Positions 8,114-20,286 are shown, numbered from the stretch's first letter. The stretch: DNA of 46,508 nucleotides from Caldicoprobacter algeriensis (GCF_023838525.1 NZ_JAHUQD010000021.1:1-46508); one strand, 5' to 3'. Made by a program: numbers and translations. Notes: a model not told the origin generated them from the sequence alone.

Positions 8114-9184
8114 TTAACAAATCTTTTTTACCCAGTTGAACTTATCTTCCTCTCTGCCGTACTGAATGCCTGTCAACTTATCGTACATTAGCTTAGAAAA
8201 TTCTCCCATCTTGCCATCGTTTATCTCTATGACCCTATCATTCCAGTTGAGCTCTCCAACAGGTGATATGACAGCAGCAGTACCTGTACCGAACACTTCC
8301 TCAAGCTTGCCCTTTTCATGGGCTTCAAATACCTCTTCAATGGAAATCAGCCTCTCCTCCACTTTATAGCCCATGGACCTAGCGAGGGTAATCACAGAAT
8401 CGCGGGTGATACCCGGCAGTATGCTGCCCCCTTCTAGCGACGGCGTCACCACCACCCCGTCTATCTTAAAGAATATGTTCATGGTGCCGACTTCCTCTAC
8501 ATATCTGTGGTGACATGCATCCAGCCATAACACCTGGGTGTACCCTTTCTTCTTTGCCTCTTCGGCAGCATAAAGGCTGGCGGCATAATTGGCAGCGGCT
8601 TTGGTATAACCCAAGCCACCCCTGGCAGCCCGCACGTACTTGTCGGTGACATATATTTTCACGGGCTTAAACCCTTCCGCATAGTATGCCCCAACAGGAG
8701 AGAGTATAATAAACAGCTTATAGGTGTTTGATGGCCTCACACCCAAATAAGGATCAGTAGCGATTATAAAAGGCCTGATATACAGAGCCGTACCTTCTGC
8801 CGCAGGGACCCAATCTTTTTCGATCTCCAGCAGCATCTTTAAACCTTCCCACAGCAGCTCTTCATCTACCTGAGGGATACACAGCCTTTCGGCCGACCGG
8901 TTCAGCCGAGCAATGTTGTCCATGGGGCGAAATGTGACCACTTCTCCTTTTATATTCCTGTATGCCTTCAAACCTTCAAAAATGGCCTGCCCATAATGGA
9001 ATACCATGGTAGACGGCTCAAAGCTAATCGGGCCATAGGGCACGATTCTGGGATCATGCCATCCTTTATCCACGCTGTAATCCATAACAAACATGTGGTC
9101 AGTAAATATGGTACCAAACTTAAGCTCATCGCTTTTGGGCTTCGGCTTTGGATTTTGGTTCCTAATGAATTGAATATTACTCAT
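8114..9184 (-). CDS. ilvE: Branched-chain amino acid aminotransferase
   Basis: IlvE exchanges the amino group between glutamate and the 2-oxo acids of leucine, isoleucine and valine, using pyridoxal phosphate. It is the large class IV (BCAT type II) form with the FHYGQAIFEGLKAYR region, the cofactor lysine in GGLGYTKAAANYAAS, and EVGTMN and GSILPGITRDS downstream. About 356 residues, normal for the type. The frame opens at 9199, but GGGAGG lies inside that extension, seven bases before the ATG at 9182-9184, which is therefore the start. It is a single gene ending at the shared terminator. Confidence 0.96.
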   Translation of the reverse strand: MSNIQFIRNQNPKPKPKSDELKFGTIFTDHMFVMDYSVDKGWHDPRIVPYGPISFEPSTMVFHYGQAIFEGLKAYRNIKGEVVTFRPMDNIARLNRSAERLCIPQVDEELLWEGLKMLLEIEKDWVPAAEGTALYIRPFIIATDPYLGVRPSNTYKLFIILSPVGAYYAEGFKPVKIYVTDKYVRAARGGLGYTKAAANYAASLYAAEEAKKKGYTQVLWLDACHHRYVEEVGTMNIFFKIDGVVVTPSLEGGSILPGITRDSVITLARSMGYKVEERLISIEEVFEAHEKGKLEEVFGTGTAAVISPVGELNWNDRVIEINDGKMGEFSKLMYDKLTGIQYGREEDKFNWVKKIC

Positions 9185-9303
9185 AAATATGCCTCCCATT
9201 GTTTTGATGTAGAGGTGTATAAAAATTCATCATCTGTAGATTATATCACCTCTGTGCTCCCTTTTCCATATAGCAAATTCATTTTTTGAAACTTTCATAA
9301 AAA

Positions 9304-9331
9304 ATAGACCCGCCAAAAACGGCAGGCCTAT
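9304..9331 (-). terminator. Terminator of the gyrBA end of the replication operon
   Basis: On the minus strand ATAGGCCTGCC and GGCGGGTCTAT form a stem with two G-U pairs around GTTTTT, followed by a T run. It begins at the gyrA stop codon (9331-9333). Confidence 0.75.
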
Positions 9332-11778
9332 CAATCCCCTGAATCCTCCGAACGTTTAACTCTTGCAACTGAAACCACCAACACGCCTTCATCCAGCTTC
9401 ATCAGCATAACACCCTGGGTGTTTCTGCCGGTGCTGGCAACCTCCCTGGAATCTATGCGTATAACCGTTCCCTCCGAATTGATGATCATGAGGTCATCAT
9501 CATCGGTAACCACCTTCAAAGCCACCAATTTCCCTGTCTTTTTGGTGGTGTTCATGGTTATAATTCCTTTCCCACCTCGGCCTTGCACCCTGTATTCGTC
9601 AATGGGCGTCTTTTTGCCATATCCATTTTCGCTTATTGAAAGGACATAAGCCCCTTCCTTTACAAGCTCCATGCCGATGACATAATCCACTTCATCTAGC
9701 TCCATGCCCTTCACCCCCATAGCTGTTCTACCCATGGGGCGTACCTCCGACTCATGGAAGCGGATGGCCATTCCGTTGTGAGATGCCATTATTATTTCCC
9801 TATCGCCATCGGTCAGCTGCGCCTGTATCAACTCATCGTCGTCGCGAAGGGTGATGGCTACAAGCCCCCCTTTACGTATATTTACAAATTCATCCAGCAG
9901 GCTTTTTTTGATGTAACCTTTGCGGGTGGCCATCATGATATATTTCTTGTTATCCACGTCTTTTACAGGGATGACCGCCTGTATCCTCTCCCCTGGTGCC
10001 ACCTGGAACAGGTTTATTATGGGCATCCCCCGGGCCTGCCTCCCGGCTTCGGGTATCTCATAAGCTTTGAGCTCGTAAACCTTCCCCAGGCTGGAGAAGA
10101 ACAGCAGCCTGTCATGGGTGGAGGTAACATATATGTCCTCCACAAAGTCGTCTTCCCGGGTTTGAAGGGCCACAATTCCTCGTCCCCCACGGTGTTGGCT
10201 CTTATACACGCTAAGAGGAGTCCTCTTTACATACCCATAATGCGTCAAGGTGATTACTATATTCTGCTCCTGAATCAAGTCTTCAATATCTATTTCATCA
10301 GACGCCGAAGAAATCACTGTCCTTCGCTCGTCTCCATACTTTTCTTTGATGGCCAGCAATTCCTCTTTTATGATGTTATACACCATGTGCTCGTTGGCCA
10401 AAACTTCCTGCAGGTATTTTATGGTGTTTTGAAGCTCTGCGTATTCCTGTTGAACCTTTTCCCGCTCAAGTCCAGTGAGCCGTTGCAGGCGCATATCTAG
10501 TATGGCCTGGGCCTGTTTTTCGGTTAATGAGAAATTCTTCATCAATCCTTCTTTCGCGATCTGAACGGTTCTGGAGCTGCGAATCAATGAAATCACCGCA
10601 TCTATATGATCCAGAGCAATGAGCAACCCTTCCAGTATATGCGCCCTTGCCTGTGCCTTATCCAGGTCATAACTGGTACGACGGGTTATGACATCCTTCT
10701 GGTGAAGGATATAATGAGTCAGCATTTCCTTGAGGTTCATGATTTTGGGCTGCCCGTCCACCAAAGCCAGCATGATAACCCCAAAGGTCTCCTGCATCTG
10801 GGTATGCTTGTACAGATAATTTAAAACCACATTGGGATTGGCATCTTTCTTAAGCTCGATTACAATCCGCATTCCAGACTTATCCGATTCATCCCTTATA
10901 TCTGATATGCCCTCTATGCTCTTATCGCGTACCAGCTCGGCAATCCTTTCGATCAATTTTGCCTTGTTTACCTGATAAGGTATTTCGGTGACCACTATAC
11001 GGGCCCTGCCGCTTTGCATCTCTTCAATCTCGGCTTTTGCCCTAGTTATTATGCGTCCTTTCCCGGTGGTATAGGCTTCACGTATGCCCTCTTTGCCAAT
11101 GATTATACCACCGGTTGGGAAATCCGGCCCCTTTATATATTTCATAAGCTGTTCTATGGTAATATCAGGATTATCGATGAGGGCAATGGTACCTTCTATC
11201 ACTTCTCCCAGGTTGTGAGGAGGAATGTTGGTGGCCATCCCTACCGCAATGCCCGACGAACCGTTGACCAGCAAGTTGGGAAACTTCGAAGGAAGCACAG
11301 TGGGCTCCTTCAGGGTCTCATCAAAATTGGGCATGAAATCCACTGTCTCTTTGCCTATATCGGCCATGAGCTCCATGGCAATTTTAGATAACCTGGCTTC
11401 GGTGTAGCGCATTGCGGCAGCCGAATCGCCGTCTATGGAACCAAAATTCCCGTGGCCGTCCACAAGAGGATATCGTATAGAGAAATCCTGTGCCATACGC
11501 ACCATGGCTTCATAGACTGCCGCATCGCCGTGGGGATGGTATTTACCCAACACATCGCCCACGATTCTGGCAGATTTCCTATACGGCTTATCGGGAGTAA
11601 TACCCAGCTCAAACATCGAATACAGTATACGCCTGTGAACGGGCTTTAAACCGTCCCGAACATCGGGGAGCGCCCGGCTAACTATAACGCTCATAGCATA
11701 ATCGATGAAAGACCGCTTTACCTCATCCTCTATGTTTACCTCTATTACCTTCTGGTTTATGAGCTCCATAGCAAACAT
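9331..11778 (-). CDS. gyrA: DNA gyrase subunit A
   Basis: GyrA carries the DNA-cleaving tyrosine of gyrase, which with GyrB introduces negative supercoils. The catalytic tyrosine lies in [11 protein letters not shown] (about residue 125), and the C-terminal wrapping domain has a GyrA box, QHRGGRG near residue 535, which separates it from ParC. 815 residues, normal. In the quinolone-binding helix ([15 protein letters not shown]) the residue equivalent to E. coli Ser83 is alanine and Asp87 is glutamate. Two starts, 11778 and ATG three codons later, are both possible because the GAGGGG site is close. It lies 20 bases behind gyrB, last in the operon. Confidence 0.97.
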   Translation of the reverse strand: MFAMELINQKVIEVNIEDEVKRSFIDYAMSVIVSRALPDVRDGLKPVHRRILYSMFELGITPDKPYRKSARIVGDVLGKYHPHGDAAVYEAMVRMAQDFSIRYPLVDGHGNFGSIDGDSAAAMRYTEARLSKIAMELMADIGKETVDFMPNFDETLKEPTVLPSKFPNLLVNGSSGIAVGMATNIPPHNLGEVIEGTIALIDNPDITIEQLMKYIKGPDFPTGGIIIGKEGIREAYTTGKGRIITRAKAEIEEMQSGRARIVVTEIPYQVNKAKLIERIAELVRDKSIEGISDIRDESDKSGMRIVIELKKDANPNVVLNYLYKHTQMQETFGVIMLALVDGQPKIMNLKEMLTHYILHQKDVITRRTSYDLDKAQARAHILEGLLIALDHIDAVISLIRSSRTVQIAKEGLMKNFSLTEKQAQAILDMRLQRLTGLEREKVQQEYAELQNTIKYLQEVLANEHMVYNIIKEELLAIKEKYGDERRTVISSASDEIDIEDLIQEQNIVITLTHYGYVKRTPLSVYKSQHRGGRGIVALQTREDDFVEDIYVTSTHDRLLFFSSLGKVYELKAYEIPEAGRQARGMPIINLFQVAPGERIQAVIPVKDVDNKKYIMMATRKGYIKKSLLDEFVNIRKGGLVAITLRDDDELIQAQLTDGDREIIMASHNGMAIRFHESEVRPMGRTAMGVKGMELDEVDYVIGMELVKEGAYVLSISENGYGKKTPIDEYRVQGRGGKGIITMNTTKKTGKLVALKVVTDDDDLMIINSEGTVIRIDSREVASTGRNTQGVMLMKLDEGVLVVSVARVKRSEDSGD

Positions 11779-11798
11779 TCCCCTCTACTTCCAAAGTT

Positions 11799-14007
<2,209 letters not shown>

Positions 14008-14115
14008 GATTATTCCTCCAATACGGCCTAAAATCACGTTTATAGACCTATTATAACCGTTTTTTGCCCAATTTTAAAGCCCTATTTTTGAATATCCTTC
14101 ATTTTACCCATAAAT

Positions 14116-15225
14116 TTACCTCTTTGTTACTTTACCTTCCTCTACCTCGTAAATATGAAACTTTTCTAACTCCCGCGGCGGTATGCTATTTAAATCAGTT
14201 GCTGTGACAAACACCTGAACATCCCCCAGCTCCTCAAACAACCTCCTGTGCCTCCACTCATCAAGCTCCGACATTACATCATCCAATAATAGAACGGGGT
14301 ATTCCCCCGTTTCCCTATACATAAGCTCGATATCAGAAAGCTTGAGCGATAGCGCCACCGTTCGCTGCTGCCCCTGCGATCCAAACACCCTCACATCCAC
14401 GCCATTTATCTCAAACCCAATATCGTCACGGTGGCAACCTACCCCGGTACTCCCGCGCTGTATGTCTTCCGACTTGTTCTTTTCCAGAGCCGCAAAAAAT
14501 TCTTTCCGGATATCGCCAACATCCAGGCTGCTGGCCCTAATCGATGGCCTGTACTTTATATTTAGCCTTTCAGCTCCCGAAGAGATCCTAGCATGAATTT
14601 CCCTGGCTATTTTAGAGAGGCTCTCTATAAATTCATACCTCTGCTTTATTATGAATGCCCCCACCTCTGATAGCTGTTCATCAAAGACCGTAAGCATTTT
14701 TTTTGCCTCAGGATTTTTGTTCATCTCTTTCAAAAGATTATTGCGGTGGGCCAGTATCCTGTTGTACTGTTGAAGGTTATAGAAATACTGGGGCCTCATC
14801 TGAGATATCTCCATATCCATATACCGGCGCCGTTCTGAAGGAGCCTCTTTTACCAGCCTCAAATCCTCCGGCGAAAATATTACGGCATTGAAATGACCCA
14901 TCAACTGCCCCAGCTTCTGTATTGTTACTCCATTTATCTTTATTCTCTTCTTATCCTTGAGGCTCAAAAAAACCTCTATTGAGTTGTATCCCACCCTTCT
15001 CTCAACCAGTACCTTTACATAGCAGCTATCCTGCTCCCATCTTATAAGCTCGCTATCCCTGGGCGTCCTGTGAGAACGCCCTGTACACGTGAGAAATATA
15101 GACTCCAGTATGTTGGTCTTACCCTGCGCATTTCTACCAACAAATAGTATTCTACCGCCGTCAAATTTTAAACTAATATTTTGGTAATTTCTGTAATTAT
15201 TCAGGGTCAGTTCCTTTAGATGCAC
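14116..15225 (-). CDS. recF: DNA replication and repair protein RecF
   Basis: RecF is an SMC-like ATPase that loads RecA at gaps with RecO and RecR. The Walker A loop is GRNAQGKTNILES, with a signature region near GSQGQQRTVALSLKL and Walker B in PVLLLDDVMSELDEWR. About 369 residues from the preferred start, normal. The open frame reaches 15267, but the conserved protein begins about HLKELTLNNYRNY, and GGGAGG lies upstream of two GTG codons (15234 and 15225). The second has the better distance and is used here. Its start overlaps the end of yaaA by 29 bases, so translation is probably coupled. Confidence 0.94.
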   Translation of the reverse strand: MHLKELTLNNYRNYQNISLKFDGGRILFVGRNAQGKTNILESIFLTCTGRSHRTPRDSELIRWEQDSCYVKVLVERRVGYNSIEVFLSLKDKKRIKINGVTIQKLGQLMGHFNAVIFSPEDLRLVKEAPSERRRYMDMEISQMRPQYFYNLQQYNRILAHRNNLLKEMNKNPEAKKMLTVFDEQLSEVGAFIIKQRYEFIESLSKIAREIHARISSGAERLNIKYRPSIRASSLDVGDIRKEFFAALEKNKSEDIQRGSTGVGCHRDDIGFEINGVDVRVFGSQGQQRTVALSLKLSDIELMYRETGEYPVLLLDDVMSELDEWRHRRLFEELGDVQVFVTATDLNSIPPRELEKFHIYEVEEGKVTKR

Positions 15226-15451
15226 CCTCAGCACTTCCTCCCCCGATAACGCAATATAGGCCCGCACCTTTAACCTCTACACAATCGCCAGGATACAATT
15301 TTCTGCCCCTTCTCAATTCCACCTGTCCATTTACCTTAACCATCCCGCTTTTTATCATTTGATTTGCTTCAGAACCCGTAGTAGCTATATTAGCCCACTT
15401 TAAAAACTGGGTAAGCTTTATGTATTCGGTGTGTATCCTGATTTCCTGCAT
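15197..15451 (-). CDS. yaaA: S4-domain RNA-binding protein YaaA
   Basis: An 84-residue protein with an S4 RNA-binding fold: LTQFLKWANIATTGSEANQMIKSGMVKVNGQ is the typical helix-helix-strand core, then RRGRKLYPGDCVEV. Homologues lie between dnaN and recF in most Firmicutes; a ribosome-assembly role has been proposed for YaaA. The last residues (GGGSAEGASKGTDPE) extend beyond the usual end and overlap the start of recF. Confidence 0.88.
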   Translation of the reverse strand: MQEIRIHTEYIKLTQFLKWANIATTGSEANQMIKSGMVKVNGQVELRRGRKLYPGDCVEVKGAGLYCVIGGGSAEGASKGTDPE

Positions 15452-15462
15452 ATTTCCATCCC

Positions 15463-16569
15463 CTAACTGTGTAGTCTAACAGGAAGCACAAGGTAACAGT
15501 AGGCCTCCCCTTCCAGAGGACGCACAATACATGGGCTGACATTTGTAGTAAAATCCAGGCAAATTTCGTCATCCTTTATAACGCGCATCACATCCAGCAA
15601 ATACCGTGCATTAAAAGCAATCTCGATGTTCTTACCCTCCACAATTATTGGAATCTGTTCGTATATCTTACCTATATCTGAATTGGATGTGATCACCAGC
15701 TTGTCGTCCTGCACGTTCAGCTTTATCAGGTTGTTCTCCAGCTCGCGTGACATCAAAGACGCCCTTTCAAGGCTCTGTTGCAGAAGGAGCCTGTCAACTT
15801 TAACCCGCGTTTTATATTCCTGAGGTATTATCTGCCTGTAATTTACAAATTCGCCCTCCAGCAACCTCGATATGATCTGGGTATTTCCCAGGTCAAAATG
15901 CACGTGCTTATCCCCCACATTTATGTATAAATCAAGTTCTTCGTCCTCCAGTATTCTGCTGATTTCGGTGAGGGACTTACCCGGTACAATTAGGCTGGTA
16001 TTTACAGTATTTTCAGGAAGAATTTCCTTTCTCAGCGCCAACCTATACCCATCAAGGCAAACCATTACAATAGAACCATTTTCTATTTCAAGCAGAACAC
16101 CTGTCAAAATCGGCCTGGTTTCATCTGTAGCCACAGCAAAGGTGGTCTGTTGGATCATCTTTTTAAAGATGTCCTGCCTCAGCTTTATTTGCTCCTTTTT
16201 CTCCACCTGCTGTACTTCGGGATACTCATAAGGTTCTAGCCCCTGCAGAGTAGTGAATATGCTGTCTTCACAGATTATATCCATTTGGAATCTTTCGTTA
16301 AGCTGTACTGTTATATCGGCTTCAGGAAATTTCTTTATGATATCCCCAAAAATGTGTGAAGGCATAACGACAGAGCCTTCTTCAATGACCTCTGCGGCTA
16401 TACGCGTTTCAATCGTAATGTCAAGGTCAGTGCCTGTCAGCTTTACTGTATTTTCTTTTGCTTCCACCAGTATGCCCTGTAATACAGGTATGGTACTGCG
16501 CGTTGGAACAGCTCTTTGCACTGTGGCTATTGCATCAGACAGATCTTTTTGGAAGCATCTGAATTTCAT
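15463..16569 (-). CDS. dnaN: DNA polymerase III beta sliding clamp
   Basis: DnaN forms the ring that holds the replicative polymerase on DNA. At 368 residues with three repeated clamp domains it is standard; the start MKFRCFQKDLSDAI, the TDLDI motif and the end YLVLPVRL are characteristic. GGGAGG sits six bases before the ATG. Separated from dnaA by about 170 bases that carry the second DnaA-box cluster of oriC, it is otherwise read with the downstream operon. Confidence 0.97.
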   Translation of the reverse strand: MKFRCFQKDLSDAIATVQRAVPTRSTIPVLQGILVEAKENTVKLTGTDLDITIETRIAAEVIEEGSVVMPSHIFGDIIKKFPEADITVQLNERFQMDIICEDSIFTTLQGLEPYEYPEVQQVEKKEQIKLRQDIFKKMIQQTTFAVATDETRPILTGVLLEIENGSIVMVCLDGYRLALRKEILPENTVNTSLIVPGKSLTEISRILEDEELDLYINVGDKHVHFDLGNTQIISRLLEGEFVNYRQIIPQEYKTRVKVDRLLLQQSLERASLMSRELENNLIKLNVQDDKLVITSNSDIGKIYEQIPIIVEGKNIEIAFNARYLLDVMRVIKDDEICLDFTTNVSPCIVRPLEGEAYCYLVLPVRLHS

Positions 16570-16602
16570 AGCATACCTCCCGATTGTAGTTGCTTATTTT
16601 AA

Positions 16603-16729
16603 TAGTTAGGAGTAATAGTAATAAGGATTGTGGATATGTGGATTTTTATGTCGAAAGGGGTAAAATCCACAAACCCCCTGTGGATAGTCGTGGGGATATC
16701 CAACTTCGTTTTGGCATACCTTGTCCACA
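16603..16729. promoter_or_regulatory. oriC part 2: DnaA boxes and DnaA-trio unwinding element between dnaA and dnaN
   Basis: DnaA boxes with one mismatch to TTATCCACA or its complement are TGTGGATAT (16629-16637), TGTGGATAG (16679-16687) and TTGTCCACA (16721-16729). Two weaker ones lie at 16637-16645 and 16663-16671. Next to the first box, after GG, stand four in-phase triplets TAA-TAG-TAA-TAA (16613-16624), with another TAG at 16603. Read 3' to 5' these are AAT/GAT, the DnaA-trio pattern known from the B. subtilis unwinding region, which lies in the same dnaA-dnaN spacer. The function is inferred from this match. Confidence 0.75.
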
Positions 16730-16740
16730 GATTGTGCATA

Positions 16741-18072
16741 TTAGCCTTCTCTGATCTTTTTCTTAAGTTCATCGATGGTCCTTCTGAGCTGGCTGTCTTT
16801 TTGCATATCCTCCTGAATTTTTTCGCATGCGTGTATAACTGTTGTATGGTCGCGTCCTCCAAACTCTTCGCCGATTTTCGGAAGGGATTGATCAGTAAGC
16901 TCTCTGCACAGGTACATTGCAATCTGTCTGGGGTATGCTATTGGCCGGCTTCTCTTTTTGGATTTAAAGTCGTCCACTTTCAGGTGGAAATAATCGGCTA
17001 CCACCTGTTGTATCAGCGGTATGGTTATTTCCTTAGGCTGTGCAGTGGACAATATATCCTTTAGCGCTTCCTCGGCTATGGATATATCCAGCTTATTGTT
17101 GGTAAGTGAAGCATAGGCCATAATTCTGATTAGGGCACCTTCTAACTCTCTGATGTTGGACTCGATGCGCTTGGCAATAAATAGAAGTATTTCATCGTCG
17201 ATTTCTATGTTTTCCAGCTCAGCTTTTTTCTTCAAGATGGCCACCCGGGTTTCAAGGTCTGGAGGCTGTATATCGGCAATTAACCCCCATTCAAACCTGG
17301 AGCGCAACCTGTCCTCAAGAGTAGGGATCTCTTTAGGCGGACGATCGCTCGATATTATGATTTGTTTGTTTGCTTCATGCAGCGCGTTAAAGGTATGGAA
17401 GAACTCCTCCTGTGTCCTTTCTTTGCCTGCTATAAACTGTATGTCGTCTATTAGCAGCACGTCGATGTTACGGTAACGGTTGCGGAATTCCACGTTTTTG
17501 TCGTCGCGTATAGAATTTATTAACTCGTTTGTAAATTTTTCGGATGTAACGTACAGCACCTTGGCTTTGGGATTGCGGGCTAAAATGTAATGCCCTATGG
17601 CGTGCATAAGATGGGTTTTCCCTAATCCCACGCCTCCGTATATGAAAAGGGGGTTGTATGCCTTTGCAGGAGCCTCAGCCACTGCAAGGCATGCAGCGTG
17701 GGCAAATCTGTTGCTGTTACCCACTACAAAAGTATCAAAGGTGTATTTTGGATTTAATATGCTGTGTGTTTGGGTGTTGTCCACATCTCTGCTATTTATG
17801 CTTTCAAGGTAAGCTTCTACCTCGTTTTCTAAGATAAATTTAACGTAAATAGGTACTCCTGACACTTCTTTTAGAGAACCGGCTATTGTCTCTATATACC
17901 TCGATTGAAGGATATTCTTAGTAAATTCGTTAGGCACACTCAGCACGATTTCGTTGTCTTTCAAAAGCAGCGGCTGTATAACCCTTATCCACGTATCGAA
18001 ACTGACATCGGATAATTGGGCTTTCATGTATTGAAGAGCTCTGGTCCACAAGTCGTTGACGTTTTTGCTCAT
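16741..18072 (-). CDS. dnaA: Chromosomal replication initiator DnaA
   Basis: DnaA binds the boxes at oriC, forms an ATP-dependent filament and opens the duplex. Domain I (about 1-90) loads the helicase; the AAA+ domain has Walker [10 protein letters not shown] (about 146-154), Walker [10 protein letters not shown] and sensor region LRSRFEWGL; domain IV ends with the DNA-binding signature [14 protein letters not shown]. 443 residues, normal, with a short domain II. The ATG at 18070-18072 follows AGGAGG; the frame's TTG one codon earlier is less likely. DnaA boxes on both sides of the gene suggest autoregulation. Confidence 0.98.
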   Translation of the reverse strand: MSKNVNDLWTRALQYMKAQLSDVSFDTWIRVIQPLLLKDNEIVLSVPNEFTKNILQSRYIETIAGSLKEVSGVPIYVKFILENEVEAYLESINSRDVDNTQTHSILNPKYTFDTFVVGNSNRFAHAACLAVAEAPAKAYNPLFIYGGVGLGKTHLMHAIGHYILARNPKAKVLYVTSEKFTNELINSIRDDKNVEFRNRYRNIDVLLIDDIQFIAGKERTQEEFFHTFNALHEANKQIIISSDRPPKEIPTLEDRLRSRFEWGLIADIQPPDLETRVAILKKKAELENIEIDDEILLFIAKRIESNIRELEGALIRIMAYASLTNNKLDISIAEEALKDILSTAQPKEITIPLIQQVVADYFHLKVDDFKSKKRSRPIAYPRQIAMYLCRELTDQSLPKIGEEFGGRDHTTVIHACEKIQEDMQKDSQLRRTIDELKKKIREG

Positions 18073-18178
18073 CAAAAAAAACCTCCTACAATTTTGGGAA
18101 AACTTTCTAAGTTATATTTTTGCCAAAATTATCAATAATAATATCCGTCGGCTAATTTTAAACAGCAGCTGAAGTCAA

Positions 18179-18355
18179 TTATCAACATTATCCACATGGC
18201 TAAAATCTTTGTTTTTTAAGTACAGCTAGGGAAAAATTCAGAAGTTATACACAGAGTTATCCACAACATGTGTATAACTTTGGGGATTCCTTCCTTATTA
18301 TATATTCCGAAGTTATCAACAGGCAATACTATAATATCAGATTATTTGTGGATAA
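18179..18355. promoter_or_regulatory. oriC part 1: DnaA-box cluster upstream of dnaA
   Basis: Perfect boxes TTATCCACA lie at 18188-18196 and 18257-18265, and the complement TGTGGATAA at 18347-18355. One-mismatch boxes are TTATCAACA (18179-18187, directly abutting the next box), TTATACACA (18245-18253), TGTGTATAA (18269-18277) and TTATCAACA (18313-18321). Seven boxes in 177 bases between the divergent dnaA and rpmH genes mark the main DnaA-binding half of the origin. A weak minus-strand promoter for dnaA (TTATTG, 16 bases, TATAAC) may lie on the dnaA side. Confidence 0.92.
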
Positions 18356-18380
18356 TCAACGTCGAAGTATCTTGATTTTC

Positions 18381-18410
18381 TTGACATGCTGGAGATGTTT
18401 CGCTTATAAT
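18381..18410 (+). promoter_or_regulatory. Promoter of the rpmH operon
   Basis: TTGACA (18381-18386), an 18-base spacer and TATAAT (18405-18410), both hexamers perfect. It lies about 25 bases beyond the last perfect DnaA box and drives rpmH-rnpA and possibly the genes behind them. Confidence 0.85.
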
Positions 18411-18484
18411 ACTATCGTACTCAAGTATTGCAAGGATATTATAGGAAGCGAAAGGCAATTTAGCAGGAAGGAGGGTTAAAAGGG

Positions 18485-18619
18485 ATGCTGAGAACGTACC
18501 AGCCAAATAACCGAAAGCGAAAGAAGGTACATGGTTTTAGGAAGAGAATGAGCACAAAGAGTGGTCGTATGGTAATCAAGAGGAGGAGGAAAAAGGGCAG
18601 AAAGGTTTTGACAGCATAA
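18485..18619 (+). CDS. rpmH: Ribosomal protein L34
   Basis: A 44-residue, very basic protein of the large ribosomal subunit. It reads [18 protein letters not shown], then [18 protein letters not shown] and ends KVLTA, the usual L34 pattern. The ribosome site AAGGAGGG (18468-18475) has good spacing. It is the first gene of the operon divergent from dnaA, as in nearly all bacteria. Confidence 0.97.
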   Translation: MLRTYQPNNRKRKKVHGFRKRMSTKSGRMVIKRRRKKGRKVLTA

Positions 18620-18677
18620 TAAGGCCGCTGGTAAGTGGCCTTTTCTGACATTAAGCGGTAGCTTGCTGGAGGAAAAA

Positions 18678-19022
18678 GTGAAGAAGATTTACAGGTTGAG
18701 AAAGCGAAGAGACTTTAATTATACTTATAAAAAAGGAAAGTCAGTTGCTAATCAGTATCTGGTACTGGTGTATCGTCGTTCGGGCCTTCCTGTTACCCGC
18801 GCGGGTTTTTCGATAAGCAAAAAGTTTGGTAAGTCTGTTAAGAGAAACAGGATAAGGCGTCAATTGAAGGAGATATATCGCAAGAGAATTCCGTATGTGA
18901 AAGAGGGATTTGATCTTATCTTTGTAGTACGAAAAAATGCTCGGGATGTGGAGTTTTCTAAGCTTGAAGAGGCGGTGGACAATCTGTTAAAAAGGGCTGA
19001 GCTTTTCAAGGAGATGGGTTGA
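18678..19022 (+). CDS. rnpA: Ribonuclease P protein component
   Basis: RnpA is the protein cofactor of RNase P, which cuts 5' leaders from tRNA precursors. The protein has [17 protein letters not shown] at the start and the RNA-binding signature [17 protein letters not shown] with the RNR motif. About 114 residues, normal. The open frame begins with a TTG at 18663, but GGAGG (18668-18672) lies inside it and is five bases before the GTG at 18678, which is the likely start. It sits between rpmH and yidD. Confidence 0.95.
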   Translation: MKKIYRLRKRRDFNYTYKKGKSVANQYLVLVYRRSGLPVTRAGFSISKKFGKSVKRNRIRRQLKEIYRKRIPYVKEGFDLIFVVRKNARDVEFSKLEEAVDNLLKRAELFKEMG

Positions 19023-19023
19023 T

Positions 19024-19248
19024 TTGATAGCCGCGCTCATGAAAAGGTTTTTGATAGGCATTATACGCTGCTACCAGCGAACGATTTCGCCTTTGCTGCC
19101 CAATAGCTGCCGTTTTTATCCCACATGCTCTGAATATGCTGTACAAGCAGTGGAAAAGTATGGCGTTTTAAAAGGACTCTATATGGGAATAAAAAGAGTG
19201 TTGAAGTGTCATCCGTTTCATCCGGGAGGCTATGATCCGGTAGAGTAG
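19024..19248 (+). CDS. yidD: Membrane protein insertion efficiency factor YidD
   Basis: A 74-residue protein of the YidD family, which assists membrane protein insertion with YidC. The stretch [21 protein letters not shown] and the end [17 protein letters not shown] are the family signature with its conserved cysteines. The TTG start at 19024 lies one base behind the rnpA stop with AAGGAG ten bases upstream; an ATG at 19039 is an alternative. Confidence 0.93.
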   Translation: MIAALMKRFLIGIIRCYQRTISPLLPNSCRFYPTCSEYAVQAVEKYGVLKGLYMGIKRVLKCHPFHPGGYDPVE

Positions 19249-19251
19249 TCG

Positions 19252-20286
19252 ATGGGGGTAGTGAATGTAATGAATAATCTAATAGCAGGTGTCTTTGTCA
19301 TTGCGGAGGCGGCCAATCCAGGGCTATGGGGTTCATTTGTAAACTTTTTGGCGAATGTACTGCAGCTTATAAATAATATAACCAACAATTACGGCCTTTC
19401 AGTGGTGCTATTCACTATATTGATGAGGCTTGTGCTGTTGCCGCTGGATTTAAAGGCCAAGGCTTCGACCAAGAAGATTAACGAGCTACAGCCTCTGCTG
19501 AAAGAGATAAACGAAAAGTACAAGTATGACCCTGATAAGAGGAACAGAAAGACTGCTGAACTGTATCAGAAGCACGGGGTAAACCCGCTGGGGGGTTGCC
19601 TTCCTTTATTGGTACAGATCCCGATATTTTTTGCTCTGTTTGCTGCTTTAAGGCAGATTTCAAGCATGGAGCTTGGAAGCTTTTTGATTGATGTAATCAA
19701 GCATGATGACCCTTCAATAATACCTGTTTTGGATCAAATTACAAAAGCTGTTGAGTCTTCAAGTACCATTAAGCAAAGAATGGTGGATATCATACCTCAA
19801 TTGTTTATAAGAACTGATTTGCCAATCGTCGATCGGATGAAAGAAATTGCGGGGTCAGAAAATGTTTCTTTGCTTTTGGAGGCAATCAAGAACATAAGCA
19901 ATAAGGAAATATACAGCTTTCTCAATGCGCAGTATGGTGCTTACAGATTCCTCTGGATTAAAAACGTATGGATTGCTGACTCTCCCCTTGTAAGCGTTGT
20001 GGGAAGACCTATAGACCTATTTTCAAATGAGTGGAATGGCTTGTTCATACTCCCCATTCTTGCAGGTGTTACCTCTTATTATCAGACAAAGCTGGCGAGT
20101 ACTTCAACGGCTAACCAACAGACAGGTGGTTTTACTGCAATCTTTCCTATTTTATCCGTATGGTTTACTGCTATGTATACAGCGGCATTTGGCGTGTACT
20201 GGGTGACAAATAATATATTTCAAATAGTCCAGCAAATTGTATATAATCGAACAAATTCACCTGAAGGGGAAGGTGTAAAGCCGTGA
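19252..20286 (+). CDS. yidC: Membrane protein insertase YidC/SpoIIIJ
   Basis: YidC inserts proteins into the membrane alone or with SecYEG. Visible are the first core segment (YGLSVVLFTILMRLVLLPL), the cytoplasmic hairpin with GVNPLGGCLPLLVQIPIFFALF, and three later segments ending in FGVYWVTNNIFQIVQQ. At 344 residues it is longer than B. subtilis SpoIIIJ because of about 85 extra residues between RQISSMEL and FLWIKNVW in the extracellular loop. No lipobox is seen. The ATG at 19252 has a weak ribosome site; an ATG at 19270 is possible. It overlaps khpB by four bases. Confidence 0.95.
   Translation: MGVVNVMNNLIAGVFVIAEAANPGLWGSFVNFLANVLQLINNITNNYGLSVVLFTILMRLVLLPLDLKAKASTKKINELQPLLKEINEKYKYDPDKRNRKTAELYQKHGVNPLGGCLPLLVQIPIFFALFAALRQISSMELGSFLIDVIKHDDPSIIPVLDQITKAVESSSTIKQRMVDIIPQLFIRTDLPIVDRMKEIAGSENVSLLLEAIKNISNKEIYSFLNAQYGAYRFLWIKNVWIADSPLVSVVGRPIDLFSNEWNGLFILPILAGVTSYYQTKLASTSTANQQTGGFTAIFPILSVWFTAMYTAAFGVYWVTNNIFQIVQQIVYNRTNSPEGEGVKP

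Noticed and set aside
9754-10500. A 248-codon open frame on the plus strand
   Set aside because: It lies wholly antisense to gyrA, whose sequence is conserved throughout; composition and residues show no protein character.
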